Below the pieces are notes generated by a model. It made no database searches, was not told where the DNA came from, and saw only the letters and a program-made list of their open reading frames with translations. A DNA stretch of 8,826 bases from Candidatus Bathyarchaeota archaeon (GTDB lineage Archaea; Thermoproteota; Bathyarchaeia; TCS64), in NCBI GenBank assembly GCA_937877765.1, contig CALGBN010000168.1, forward strand, positions 1 through 8,826, written 5' to 3'. The position numbers and the translations under genes were made by a program. This document shows, one piece after another, positions 1-5,550 of the stretch (the first letter of the stretch is position 1; each line of letters starts with the position of its first letter).

Positions 1-32
1 CTCGTGGGCTCGGAGATGTGTATAAGAGACAG
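1..32 (+). other. Illumina Nextera (Tn5) adapter remnant at contig edge
   Basis: Bases 1-32 match the Nextera read-2 transposase adapter minus its first two bases. The last 19 bases (14-32, AGATGTGTATAAGAGACAG) are the Tn5 mosaic end exactly. This is synthetic library sequence left untrimmed at the start of the contig, not organismal DNA and not a natural transposon end. Genomic sequence starts at base 33. The gene beginning there is therefore cut by library fragmentation, and nothing about its 5' side can be inferred. Confidence 0.97.
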
Positions 33-131
33 GCCGTAAAAGAGGAGCAGAAGAAAAGAGACCAAGCCGTAAAAGATGCCTTGAAGGAAGCCGAGAAGAA
101 GAACAGGAAGAATTGGTTCAAAAAAACATAA
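33..131 (+). CDS. C-terminal fragment of a lysine-rich coiled-coil-like protein (5' truncated)
   Basis: An open frame runs from the adapter junction at 33 to a TAA at 129-131 and gives 32 residues, beginning AVKEEQKKRDQ and ending NWFKKT. It is dominated by Lys, Glu, Arg, Gln and Ala. It shows two 11-residue units, AVKEEQKKRDQ and AVKDALKEAEK, whose first bases are also repeated at DNA level (gccgtaaaag at 33 and 66). An 11-residue period of charged residues is typical of a straight (hendecad) alpha-helical coiled coil. The start codon and all upstream sequence are missing. Family and function are unknown. That it is a real gene is supported by the regular amphipathic composition and by the promoter-like A/T-rich gap that follows, but the short length limits certainty. 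Confidence 0.55.
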   Translation, partial: AVKEEQKKRDQAVKDALKEAEKKNRKNWFKKT

Positions 132-162
132 TATTTAGGTTTCTTTGGACGCTGTAAATTAG

Positions 163-172
163 AAATATTTAA
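163..172 (+). promoter_or_regulatory. Putative archaeal TATA box for the GlmL-like operon
   Basis: AAATATTTAA lies in the 73-bp gap between the upstream stop and the ATG at 205. Its centre (about 167) would place transcription start near 193-195, leaving a leader of only about 10 nt. No clear Shine-Dalgarno sequence precedes the ATG at 205, which fits a short-leader or leaderless archaeal transcript. Position and composition are the only evidence. Confidence 0.5.
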
Positions 173-204
173 GCGTAGCCTGCCGCGACTGAATATGAAA
201 CAGT

Positions 205-2037
205 ATGGCAGACCTCAGCAAACCTACAGAGGAAATGCAATTTATTATCGCCACAGACGTAGGAAGCACCACAACAAAAGCCCGTTTCTTCCACAAGAAA
301 GACGGCGAATGGCGCTTCCTAGTCGCAGGAGAAGCACCCACTACTGTTGAAGCCCCCTACGAGGACGTTACTCTTGGGGTCCAGAACGCGGTGCGAGAAG
401 TCGAGGAGCTTACAGGACACAAGCTACTCGCTCCTGAGGGTGGAATGATCATCCCCTACGACGGCGAGAAAGGAGTAGACCTTTACTGTACCACTAGCAG
501 CGCAGGCGGTGGTCTACAGATGATGGTCGCCGGACTCATCAAATCAATGACAGCAGAATCAGCGAACAGGGCGGCTCTAGGCGCAGGCGCCATCGTCATG
601 GACGTAATCGCACGTGACGACGGAAGACAGACCTATCAAAAGATCCAGAGGATCAGAAGCCTCCGACCAGACATGATACTTATGGCAGGTGGAACCGATG
701 GAGGAGCCAGCCAGCACGTCATGGAGATCGCTGAGCTAATCAAAGCAGCAGAACCAAAACCAAGGTTGGGTGCAGCATATGAGCTACCTATCGTTTACGC
801 TGGTAACAAGACACTCAGGCCTCAGATCGAGGAACTCATGAACACTGGCTTCGCTCTTGAGATGGTCGATAACATCAGACCTACCCTTGAACAGGAAAAC
901 ACTGAACCAGCTAGGCGTGCAGTACACGAGTTATTCATGGAGCACGTCATGAGCCACGCACCAGGATATACTAAACTAATGAAGTGGACTGATATCGACA
1001 TCATGCCAACCCCAGCAGGTGAAGGTATGGCCATCCAGCTTATCGCAAACACGTTCAACCAGAACGTCTTGGGCGTCGGACTCGGTGGAGCAACAACAAA
1101 CGTATACTCAATCGTTGAAGGCAGGTTCGTACGTAGCGTATCAGCCAACCTAGGCATGAGCTACAGCGTAACCAACGTCATGAAGGAAGCAGGCATCGAT
1201 AACATCATGCGCTGGATTCCCTTCAACCTCGATAAAGAGGAAATTGCAAGCCGACTCATGAACAAGATGATCCGGCCAACAACAATCCCACAGACACTAG
1301 AAGACCTAATCGTTGAGCACAGCGTTGCACGTGAAGCTCTAAGACTAGGACTACAACACCACAGAACCATCGCTACCAGACTCAAAGGCGTACAGGTAGA
1401 ACGTACCATCAGCGACATGTTCGATCAGGCAGTCGAAGACAGCTACGTCAAGATGATGAACATCGACATCTGCGCAGGAACAGGCGGCCTATTGAGCCAC
1501 GCACCACGCAGAATCCAAAGCATGCTCATCCTAACAGACGCATGGCTAACCGAGGGCATCACCAGAATGATGCAGGACAGCGTCTTCATGATGCCACACC
1601 TAGGTGTCCTATCCACTGTTTATCGTGACGCAGCTTGGAACATCTTCGACAAGGACTGCCTCGTAAGGCTCGGTACAAGTATCGCAGCCTCTGGACAGGA
1701 AAAGTTCGGTGAGAAAGTAATGGACCTAAAGATCGAGATGCCTGACGGCAAGGTGCTCGAGGAGTCGATGAAACTCGGAGACCTCAAACTGATCCCCTTA
1801 GGGCCAGAAGAGGAAGCCAAGGTATTCGTAGAACCAGCAGCACACTATGATATAGGTGCAGGTCCAGGCAAGGAGCTTGAAGCAACCGTTCAAGGTGGCG
1901 TAGCTGGCTTGCTACTGGACGCACGTGGTAGACCACTGTACTTCCCCGAGGATGACCAAAAGCGGAAAGAGTTACTTATCAAATGGTTCAAGGCGACGAA
2001 TCTATATGACGAGAAAGAACTGGAGGCGTTGATCTAA
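205..2037 (+). CDS. glmL: GlmL/MutL-family (glutamate mutase accessory) ASKHA-fold protein
   Basis: This 610-residue protein belongs to the GlmL/MutL family (not the DNA mismatch-repair MutL). Members have an actin/Hsp70-like nucleotide-binding fold and accompany B12-dependent glutamate mutase, probably as a reactivating chaperone. Visible motifs are the phosphate-1 loop TDVGSTTTKAR (residues 17-27), SSAGGGL (98-104), MAGGTDGG (160-167), the second phosphate loop GVGLGGATTNVYS (290-302), the glycine-rich DICAGTGGLLSHAP (421-434) and a C-terminal GLLLDARGRPLYFPED (568-583). It is longer than the roughly 460-residue clostridial MutL as I recall it, and the extra length appears to be mainly C-terminal. 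No mutase S or E subunit is nearby. The stop overlaps the next start (TAATG), so the two are co-translated. The ATG at 205 suits the TATA position. An alternative is Met11 at 235, preceded by GAGGA, which still keeps the phosphate-1 loop. The family assignment is firm; the mutase-related role is inferred. Confidence 0.88.
   Translation: MADLSKPTEEMQFIIATDVGSTTTKARFFHKKDGEWRFLVAGEAPTTVEAPYEDVTLGVQNAVREVEELTGHKLLAPEGGMIIPYDGEKGVDLYCTTSSAGGGLQMMVAGLIKSMTAESANRAALGAGAIVMDVIARDDGRQTYQKIQRIRSLRPDMILMAGGTDGGASQHVMEIAELIKAAEPKPRLGAAYELPIVYAGNKTLRPQIEELMNTGFALEMVDNIRPTLEQENTEPARRAVHELFMEHVMSHAPGYTKLMKWTDIDIMPTPAGEGMAIQLIANTFNQNVLGVGLGGATTNVYSIVEGRFVRSVSANLGMSYSVTNVMKEAGIDNIMRWIPFNLDKEEIASRLMNKMIRPTTIPQTLEDLIVEHSVAREALRLGLQHHRTIATRLKGVQVERTISDMFDQAVEDSYVKMMNIDICAGTGGLLSHAPRRIQSMLILTDAWLTEGITRMMQDSVFMMPHLGVLSTVYRDAAWNIFDKDCLVRLGTSIAASGQEKFGEKVMDLKIEMPDGKVLEESMKLGDLKLIPLGPEEEAKVFVEPAAHYDIGAGPGKELEATVQGGVAGLLLDARGRPLYFPEDDQKRKELLIKWFKATNLYDEKELEALI
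2022..2026 (+). promoter_or_regulatory. Shine-Dalgarno site for the sandwich/KOW gene
   Basis: A perfect GGAGG lies 10 nt before the ATG at 2037, inside the 3' end of the GlmL-like gene. It fixes the downstream start and shows that the second gene is read by internal initiation or coupling, unlike the leader-poor first gene of the operon. Confidence 0.7.
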
Positions 2038-3203
2038 TGGTAGACCAAGAAACAGAGAAGAAAACCAACGGCGAAGAGACCGAAGAAGCACACGCATATA
2101 CGCCTGGGCTTAAGGTCAAGAAAGCAACCATGGTCGAGAAGATGCGAAGACTACCCCTTCTTGGAGAGGTTTTCGTCAAGGAAGGCGACACGATCGAACA
2201 CACCGATATTGTTGCAAGGACCGAGATCAGCGGAGATCCCGAGATCGTCAAGATCTCCATGATCCTAGGCATGGAGCCAGAGGACACACCAAGATACATG
2301 ACCGTTGAGGTCGGTGACATGGTTGAGAAGGGTCAACAATTAGCCTTCTATAAGGCATTATTCGGTTTGATCAAGAAAGAAGTCAAGTCACCTGTAACAG
2401 GTACACTTGAGAGCTTCAGCGAGGTCACTGGACAAGCAATCGTAAGAGGCGCTCCTATACCCGTAGAGGTTGATGCATACATCCCCGGTAAGGTTATCGA
2501 AGTAATGCCCAAAGAAGGAGCAATAATCGAGACAAACGCAGCCTTTATTCAGGGAATCTTTGGAATCGGCGGTGAGGTGCACGGGGAAATCCATGTAGTC
2601 ACACCACAGAACGACCAGGTCTTAGAAGCTGACATGATCAAGCCAGAGCACAAGGATAAGATCCTTGTAGGCGGCTGTTTAGTCACATTAGACGCCATGA
2701 AGAAGGCAGTCGAGATCGGTGTCTCTGCTATCGTCAGCGGAGGTATCCGCCACGACGACCTAACAACCTTCACAGGCGAGGAGATCGGTGTAGCCATCAC
2801 AGGACAGGAAGAAGTAGGAATCACAGTGATTATCACTGAGGGTTTTGGAACAATGAACATGAGCCAGAGAACCTTTGACCTACTAAAAGAGTTTGAAGGC
2901 TACAGTGCATCTGTAAACGGTACTACCCAGATCAGGGCAGGCGTACTACGTCCAGAGATCATCATCCCACACAACTTAGTCGAGGAAGATGAAGGTGAAG
3001 CTCTATCACAGGGTATGGTACCCGGAACCCCAATCAGAATTATCAGACAACCCTACTTCGGAGCAATCGGCAAGGTACACAGCCTACCCGTTGAGCTTCA
3101 GCAGCTTGAGTCTGAAAGCATGGTGCGCGTCGTCAACATCGAGCTTGACGAAGGCAATGTAGTAACTGTGCCAAGGGCGAACGTCGAGATAATAGAGGAG
3201 TAA
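2037..3203 (+). CDS. Conserved protein with barrel-sandwich (lipoyl-like) N-terminus and KOW/SH3-like C-terminus; GlmL partner
   Basis: A 388-residue soluble protein with no characterised relative that I recognise. After a charged, probably disordered start (1-20), residues about 40-180 contain repeated short strands and turns of the type GEVFVKEGDTI, VGDMVEKGQQL, VKSPVTGTLESF and PGKVIEVMPKEG. These resemble the half-motifs of biotinyl/lipoyl or RnfC-like barrel-sandwich hybrid domains. There is no lysine in the canonical modified MKM/DKA context, so attachment of a cofactor is not indicated. Residues about 205-290 look alpha/beta (KILVGGCLVTLDAMKKA, SAIVSGGIR, ITVIITEGFG). The C-terminus (about 328-386) is KOW/SH3-like, with GTPIRIIRQPYFGAIGKV and a final VTVPRANVEII. 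It overlaps the GlmL-like gene by 1 nt and has a strong SD, so a shared complex is likely. I recall similar unnamed proteins beside GlmL homologues in other prokaryotes, but could not check. The function is unknown. Confidence 0.8.
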   Translation: MVDQETEKKTNGEETEEAHAYTPGLKVKKATMVEKMRRLPLLGEVFVKEGDTIEHTDIVARTEISGDPEIVKISMILGMEPEDTPRYMTVEVGDMVEKGQQLAFYKALFGLIKKEVKSPVTGTLESFSEVTGQAIVRGAPIPVEVDAYIPGKVIEVMPKEGAIIETNAAFIQGIFGIGGEVHGEIHVVTPQNDQVLEADMIKPEHKDKILVGGCLVTLDAMKKAVEIGVSAIVSGGIRHDDLTTFTGEEIGVAITGQEEVGITVIITEGFGTMNMSQRTFDLLKEFEGYSASVNGTTQIRAGVLRPEIIIPHNLVEEDEGEALSQGMVPGTPIRIIRQPYFGAIGKVHSLPVELQQLESESMVRVVNIELDEGNVVTVPRANVEIIEE

Positions 3204-3219
3204 TCCTCCCCCAATTTTC
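3195..3219 (+). terminator. Possible hairpin terminator of the GlmL-like operon
   Basis: GAGGA (3195-3199), a 4-nt loop GTAA (3200-3203, containing the stop codon) and TCCTC (3204-3208) form a perfect 5-bp stem, followed by a C-run and AATTTTCT. It lies in the 18-bp gap before the convergent DUF362 stop. The T tract is short, so it may be a weak terminator or only a chance pairing around GAGGAG. Confidence 0.35.
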
Positions 3220-3221
3220 TA

Positions 3222-4046
3222 TTAGATCCTTTGAAAGTTCCTTTTAACAGAGTCTATTTTTTCACCGATGATTTCTATTTCAGTCATATTGCCGACTCCG
3301 CTTTCATGACTCCACTTAATGTGATCAATCTCATTTGGATTGAACCCCATGACCTGAGATGCAACCGAGTCAGCCGCAACAGGGTCAACGCTAGCGATTA
3401 CTGTATTCATTTTGACTGGTTTTCCGTGGACTGGGCCTTTTCCCTCCATGGCTACGAATCCATCAATTATGGTTAGTTGAGGTGGTAGTGTCTTGTTGAT
3501 ATCGTGGATTACCTTGTCCATTCCCCTGATGTGATATTTTCCCTTGAACTTGGTGGTGAGCATACCGAACATATTCTTGAGTCCAAGTGTCACCTTAGTG
3601 CTCATATGTGTCTTGAGCTTCGCAGCCGAGACTATGGCTGACTCTGTGGCTATCTTTGCTACCTTTATCTTTTTGAGTTCCCTGCCCTCGGGTACTTTTA
3701 GTTCAATTTTCTCATCCGCATGTCGCATATTAATGAAAGGCACATCAAGGCGTTCACCCAGTTCACTCATACCACTGGCCACCCAAGCTTTATCCGCGTT
3801 TGTCGTCTGAGCATCAGACTCAACGATAATTACCTCTTTTCCGAGTTCCCTAAGTCTGTTGACTAGTGCCTCGACTATTATCGGGTCAGTTGTGGCTCCT
3901 GTCTCCCAGTTTTTGGTGGTGATAAAATTAACCTTGATCAAAACTCTTTCCCAGTCAGCTAAAGCTTCAGCGTAGGGGATATTATCAAGGGCTTTATAGA
4001 CTGTCTCTAGGCTTCTTTCTCCCTTGATTAATGCTACACGACTCAT
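3222..4046 (-). CDS. DUF362 family protein lacking cysteines
   Basis: This 274-residue protein matches the DUF362 family by its run of motifs: an early VLIKVNF (35-41), EVIIVESDAQTT (71-82), AAKLKTHMST (141-150), LGLKNMFGML (154-163), IDGFVAMEGKGPVHG (194-208) and DPVAADSVASQVMGF (221-235). DUF362 proteins are widespread in archaea and anaerobes, and many carry a ferredoxin-like domain or CxxC motifs. This one contains no cysteine at all, so it binds no Fe-S cluster through Cys, and any role must rest on the core fold. The biochemical function of the family core is not established. The ATG at 4046 is preceded by an AGGGGA SD-like stretch inside a small inverted repeat. It is last in the minus-strand series, 46 bp after the membrane protein gene, and may be co-transcribed with it. 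The family call is confident; the function is unknown. Confidence 0.85.
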   Translation of the reverse strand: MSRVALIKGERSLETVYKALDNIPYAEALADWERVLIKVNFITTKNWETGATTDPIIVEALVNRLRELGKEVIIVESDAQTTNADKAWVASGMSELGERLDVPFINMRHADEKIELKVPEGRELKKIKVAKIATESAIVSAAKLKTHMSTKVTLGLKNMFGMLTTKFKGKYHIRGMDKVIHDINKTLPPQLTIIDGFVAMEGKGPVHGKPVKMNTVIASVDPVAADSVASQVMGFNPNEIDHIKWSHESGVGNMTEIEIIGEKIDSVKRNFQRI

Positions 4047-4050
4047 AGTA

Positions 4051-4067
4051 TCCCCTAGATATGGGGA
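4051..4067 (-). repeat. Inverted repeat overlapping the DUF362 ribosome-binding region
   Basis: TCCCC and GGGGA arms (5 bp) surround a 7-nt A/T-rich centre and end 4 nt before the DUF362 start codon. On the mRNA the GGGG of the 3' arm is the only SD-like sequence, so a hairpin here would mask it. A G-U pair could extend the stem by one. It could equally be a small palindromic operator. The stem is short enough that chance cannot be excluded. Confidence 0.35.
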
Positions 4068-4092
4068 CTTTTAGATGGTTCCTATGGATCTT

Positions 4093-4518
4093 TTATGGTC
4101 TCCACTCGTACAGATTTCCAGTATCCGAAACAAGGAGTATGGGTGATTCTGGTGTATCCGCGGTGAACACGATCTTTCTTTTGATCGCCTTAGCTTTGAA
4201 GTCCTCATAATCAAGTTGTATTGTATCACCTGTGTACTCTGATGAGTACTCTGTCAACACACATCCGCTTGACTGAAGATCATCCATTGCTTTGGTTATG
4301 TTCCAACCCGTATCTGTAGTATTCCGTGGTGCTTCTTCATTCTGCTCCGCTGGCATGGAGACTGGTTTGAACAGGTCATCACCGAAGATCTGACCTCCAC
4401 CCCATGGACCATTAACACTGAGCCAGAAGAGGCATCCCACAAATAGAACTATACTGAACAGTAGCACTAGGGTCGCAAGAACGCCAACACGCCCACTCCT
4501 GTACCCTCTCTTTCGCAT
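4093..4518 (-). CDS. Single-pass membrane-anchored hypothetical protein
   Basis: A 141-residue protein with no family I recognise. It starts with a basic segment (MRKRGYRSGR), then one strongly hydrophobic helix at about 11-34 (VGVLATLVLLFSIVLFVGCL). By the positive-inside rule this suggests an N-terminal signal anchor with the remaining roughly 105 residues outside the cell. The outer part has a Gly/Pro-rich linker (36-65) with two N-x-T sequons (NTT 66, NIT 73), then an alpha/beta-looking segment with a single Cys (86) and a C-terminal ILLVSDTGNLYEWRP. The Cys at residue 29 lies within the helix rather than in a clean lipobox, so a lipoprotein is unlikely. A TATA-like element about 20 nt upstream of the ATG implies a leaderless transcript. 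Its neighbours are an MBL hydrolase upstream and DUF362 downstream, with no clear functional link. Confidence 0.7.
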   Translation of the reverse strand: MRKRGYRSGRVGVLATLVLLFSIVLFVGCLFWLSVNGPWGGGQIFGDDLFKPVSMPAEQNEEAPRNTTDTGWNITKAMDDLQSSGCVLTEYSSEYTGDTIQLDYEDFKAKAIKRKIVFTADTPESPILLVSDTGNLYEWRP

Positions 4519-4531
4519 GCATAAATACTTG

Positions 4532-4545
4532 AATTTTTTTTAAAG
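4532..4545 (-). promoter_or_regulatory. Putative TATA box for the membrane-anchored protein gene
   Basis: On the minus strand the sequence CTTTAAAAAAAATT is centred about 20 nt upstream of the ATG at 4518. There is no SD motif between it and the start, so a leaderless transcript beginning at or near the ATG is the simplest reading. The surrounding 91-bp gap (4519-4609) holds nothing else I can identify. Confidence 0.45.
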
Positions 4546-4609
4546 GGATTTGCGGAGCCTTTGTACATACTTTTGGTATTAACCCACAGTATGGAATAGT
4601 AGTATAGAT

Positions 4610-5509
4610 TTACCCGTTTTTCACCCATTTTGCATATAAGTAGAACCCTAGGAGACTTGCTTTTAATGAATGATCTGCGCCTTCAACACCCTTAATATGG
4701 TCCGCCAGTTCTTGATCCTCCTTCATGGTCAATGCAACCAAGTCATCAAGACGCATACCCTCATCAACAATTCTCTCTGCAAGTCTCATCCATAGCCTAG
4801 TCCGGGAACTGATCCTATCAAAGTATATTCCCGGCTCTTTATGAGCACCAAAATGAGCCACACATAGAATCTCAGGTCTTAGAGAACGAATCAAATCTAT
4901 ACTCTCAAGAGCCTGTAATGGGTTATGCGGCGGTGGGCTCACAGGAATCACTGGGCCACCATCACCCATAGTGTGTCCAACAGCGTCACCCACAAACACT
5001 GTCCGCGAGTCAGGCTCAAAATAGCATTGACTATGGCTGCTGTGTCCCGGAGTCCAGTGGATCTCCAAGGAGGCTCCATCTAGATTAATAATCTCATGGT
5101 CGCTGGATATCTGTATTCTATTTTTGGGCACTCCTTTAATCGCCCCATATTCCAATATTCTATCTCCAAATAGTCTTTCTGCTCCTTCTCTGAGCTTTGA
5201 GGGATCAACCATATGCGCTGCGCCTTTTGGGTGACAGTGAAGAATCGATTCTGGGTACTCTTTGAGTAGCAGCCAACTGCCACCCGCGTGATCAAGATGG
5301 ATATGGGTTGCCAGAACCCAGTCAAGATTCTTTAACCCCAGTTTTCCAAGTCTACTAATTACTCCCTCGGCTTGACTGGTTGGACCCGGATCAATAACCG
5401 CTGTCTTCGCCCCAGAGACAAGATAGGTTCCAAGTGCTCCTTTTACTCCATTTATCGGTGCATCAATCAATGTAATGTTGTCGGATAACTTGTACAGGGA
5501 CATTGGCAT
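4610..5509 (-). CDS. MBL-fold metallo-hydrolase
   Basis: This 299-residue cytosolic enzyme of the metallo-beta-lactamase superfamily has a complete set of metal ligands: THIHLDHAGG (H69, H71, D73, H74), H156 in PGHSSHS, D175 in VFVGDAVGH and H219 in VAHFGAH. The dinuclear (usually zinc) site is therefore intact. The N-terminus (ITLIDAP, GTYLVSGAKTAVIDPG) is the usual first beta-sheet. The C-terminal 80 residues are helical and probably form a family-specific cap. The proline-rich loop GGPVIPVSPPPHNP (184-197) may line the substrate pocket. The substrate cannot be assigned; thioester or lactone hydrolysis (glyoxalase II-like) is common in such proteins. An in-frame second ATG lies two codons on (5503). 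The A/T-rich promoter position fits a leaderless start at that Met slightly better. It lies 41 bp after the symporter gene. Confidence 0.88.
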   Translation of the reverse strand: MPMSLYKLSDNITLIDAPINGVKGALGTYLVSGAKTAVIDPGPTSQAEGVISRLGKLGLKNLDWVLATHIHLDHAGGSWLLLKEYPESILHCHPKGAAHMVDPSKLREGAERLFGDRILEYGAIKGVPKNRIQISSDHEIINLDGASLEIHWTPGHSSHSQCYFEPDSRTVFVGDAVGHTMGDGGPVIPVSPPPHNPLQALESIDLIRSLRPEILCVAHFGAHKEPGIYFDRISSRTRLWMRLAERIVDEGMRLDDLVALTMKEDQELADHIKGVEGADHSLKASLLGFYLYAKWVKNG

Positions 5510-5520
5510 CAGTGATACAA

Positions 5521-5535
5521 TTATACAAAATAATA
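5521..5535 (-). promoter_or_regulatory. Putative TATA box for the MBL hydrolase gene
   Basis: On the minus strand the A/T stretch ATTATTTTGTATAA lies in the 41-bp gap between the symporter stop and the MBL start, centred about 25 nt from Met3 (5503) and 19 nt from Met1 (5509). No SD motif follows. This suggests the hydrolase has its own leaderless promoter rather than relying on symporter read-through. The TTTT run just before it (5542-5545) could help end the symporter transcript. Confidence 0.4.
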
Positions 5536-5550
5536 GTTATGAAAAGATGG

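Noticed and set aside
14..32. Tn5 mosaic end as evidence for a natural transposon
   Set aside because: It is contiguous with the Nextera-specific adapter bases 1-13, so it is a sequencing library artefact.
33..75. Direct repeat gccgtaaaag (33 and 66) as a possible CRISPR or regulatory iteron
   Set aside because: There are only two copies, spaced 33 bp apart inside a coding frame; it reflects an 11-residue protein repeat.
195..344. Short + strand frame from an ATG at 195, next to the predicted transcription start
   Set aside because: It is out of frame with the GlmL-like gene, runs only about 49 codons of basic low-complexity sequence, and overlaps strongly conserved coding sequence.
822..1157. 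Minus-strand open frames within the GlmL-like gene (also 1161-1418 and 1988-2320)
   Set aside because: They are complementary shadows of a strongly motif-supported gene and have no independent protein family signal.
205..2037. DNA mismatch-repair MutL
   Set aside because: There is no GHKL ATPase motif; the protein has actin/Hsp70-type phosphate loops characteristic of the glutamate-mutase MutL (GlmL) family, which only shares the name.
4534..4541. Run of eight T on the + strand as a terminator
   Set aside because: No + strand gene ends nearby; on the minus strand the same bases form the A-rich part of the TATA-like element of the membrane protein gene.
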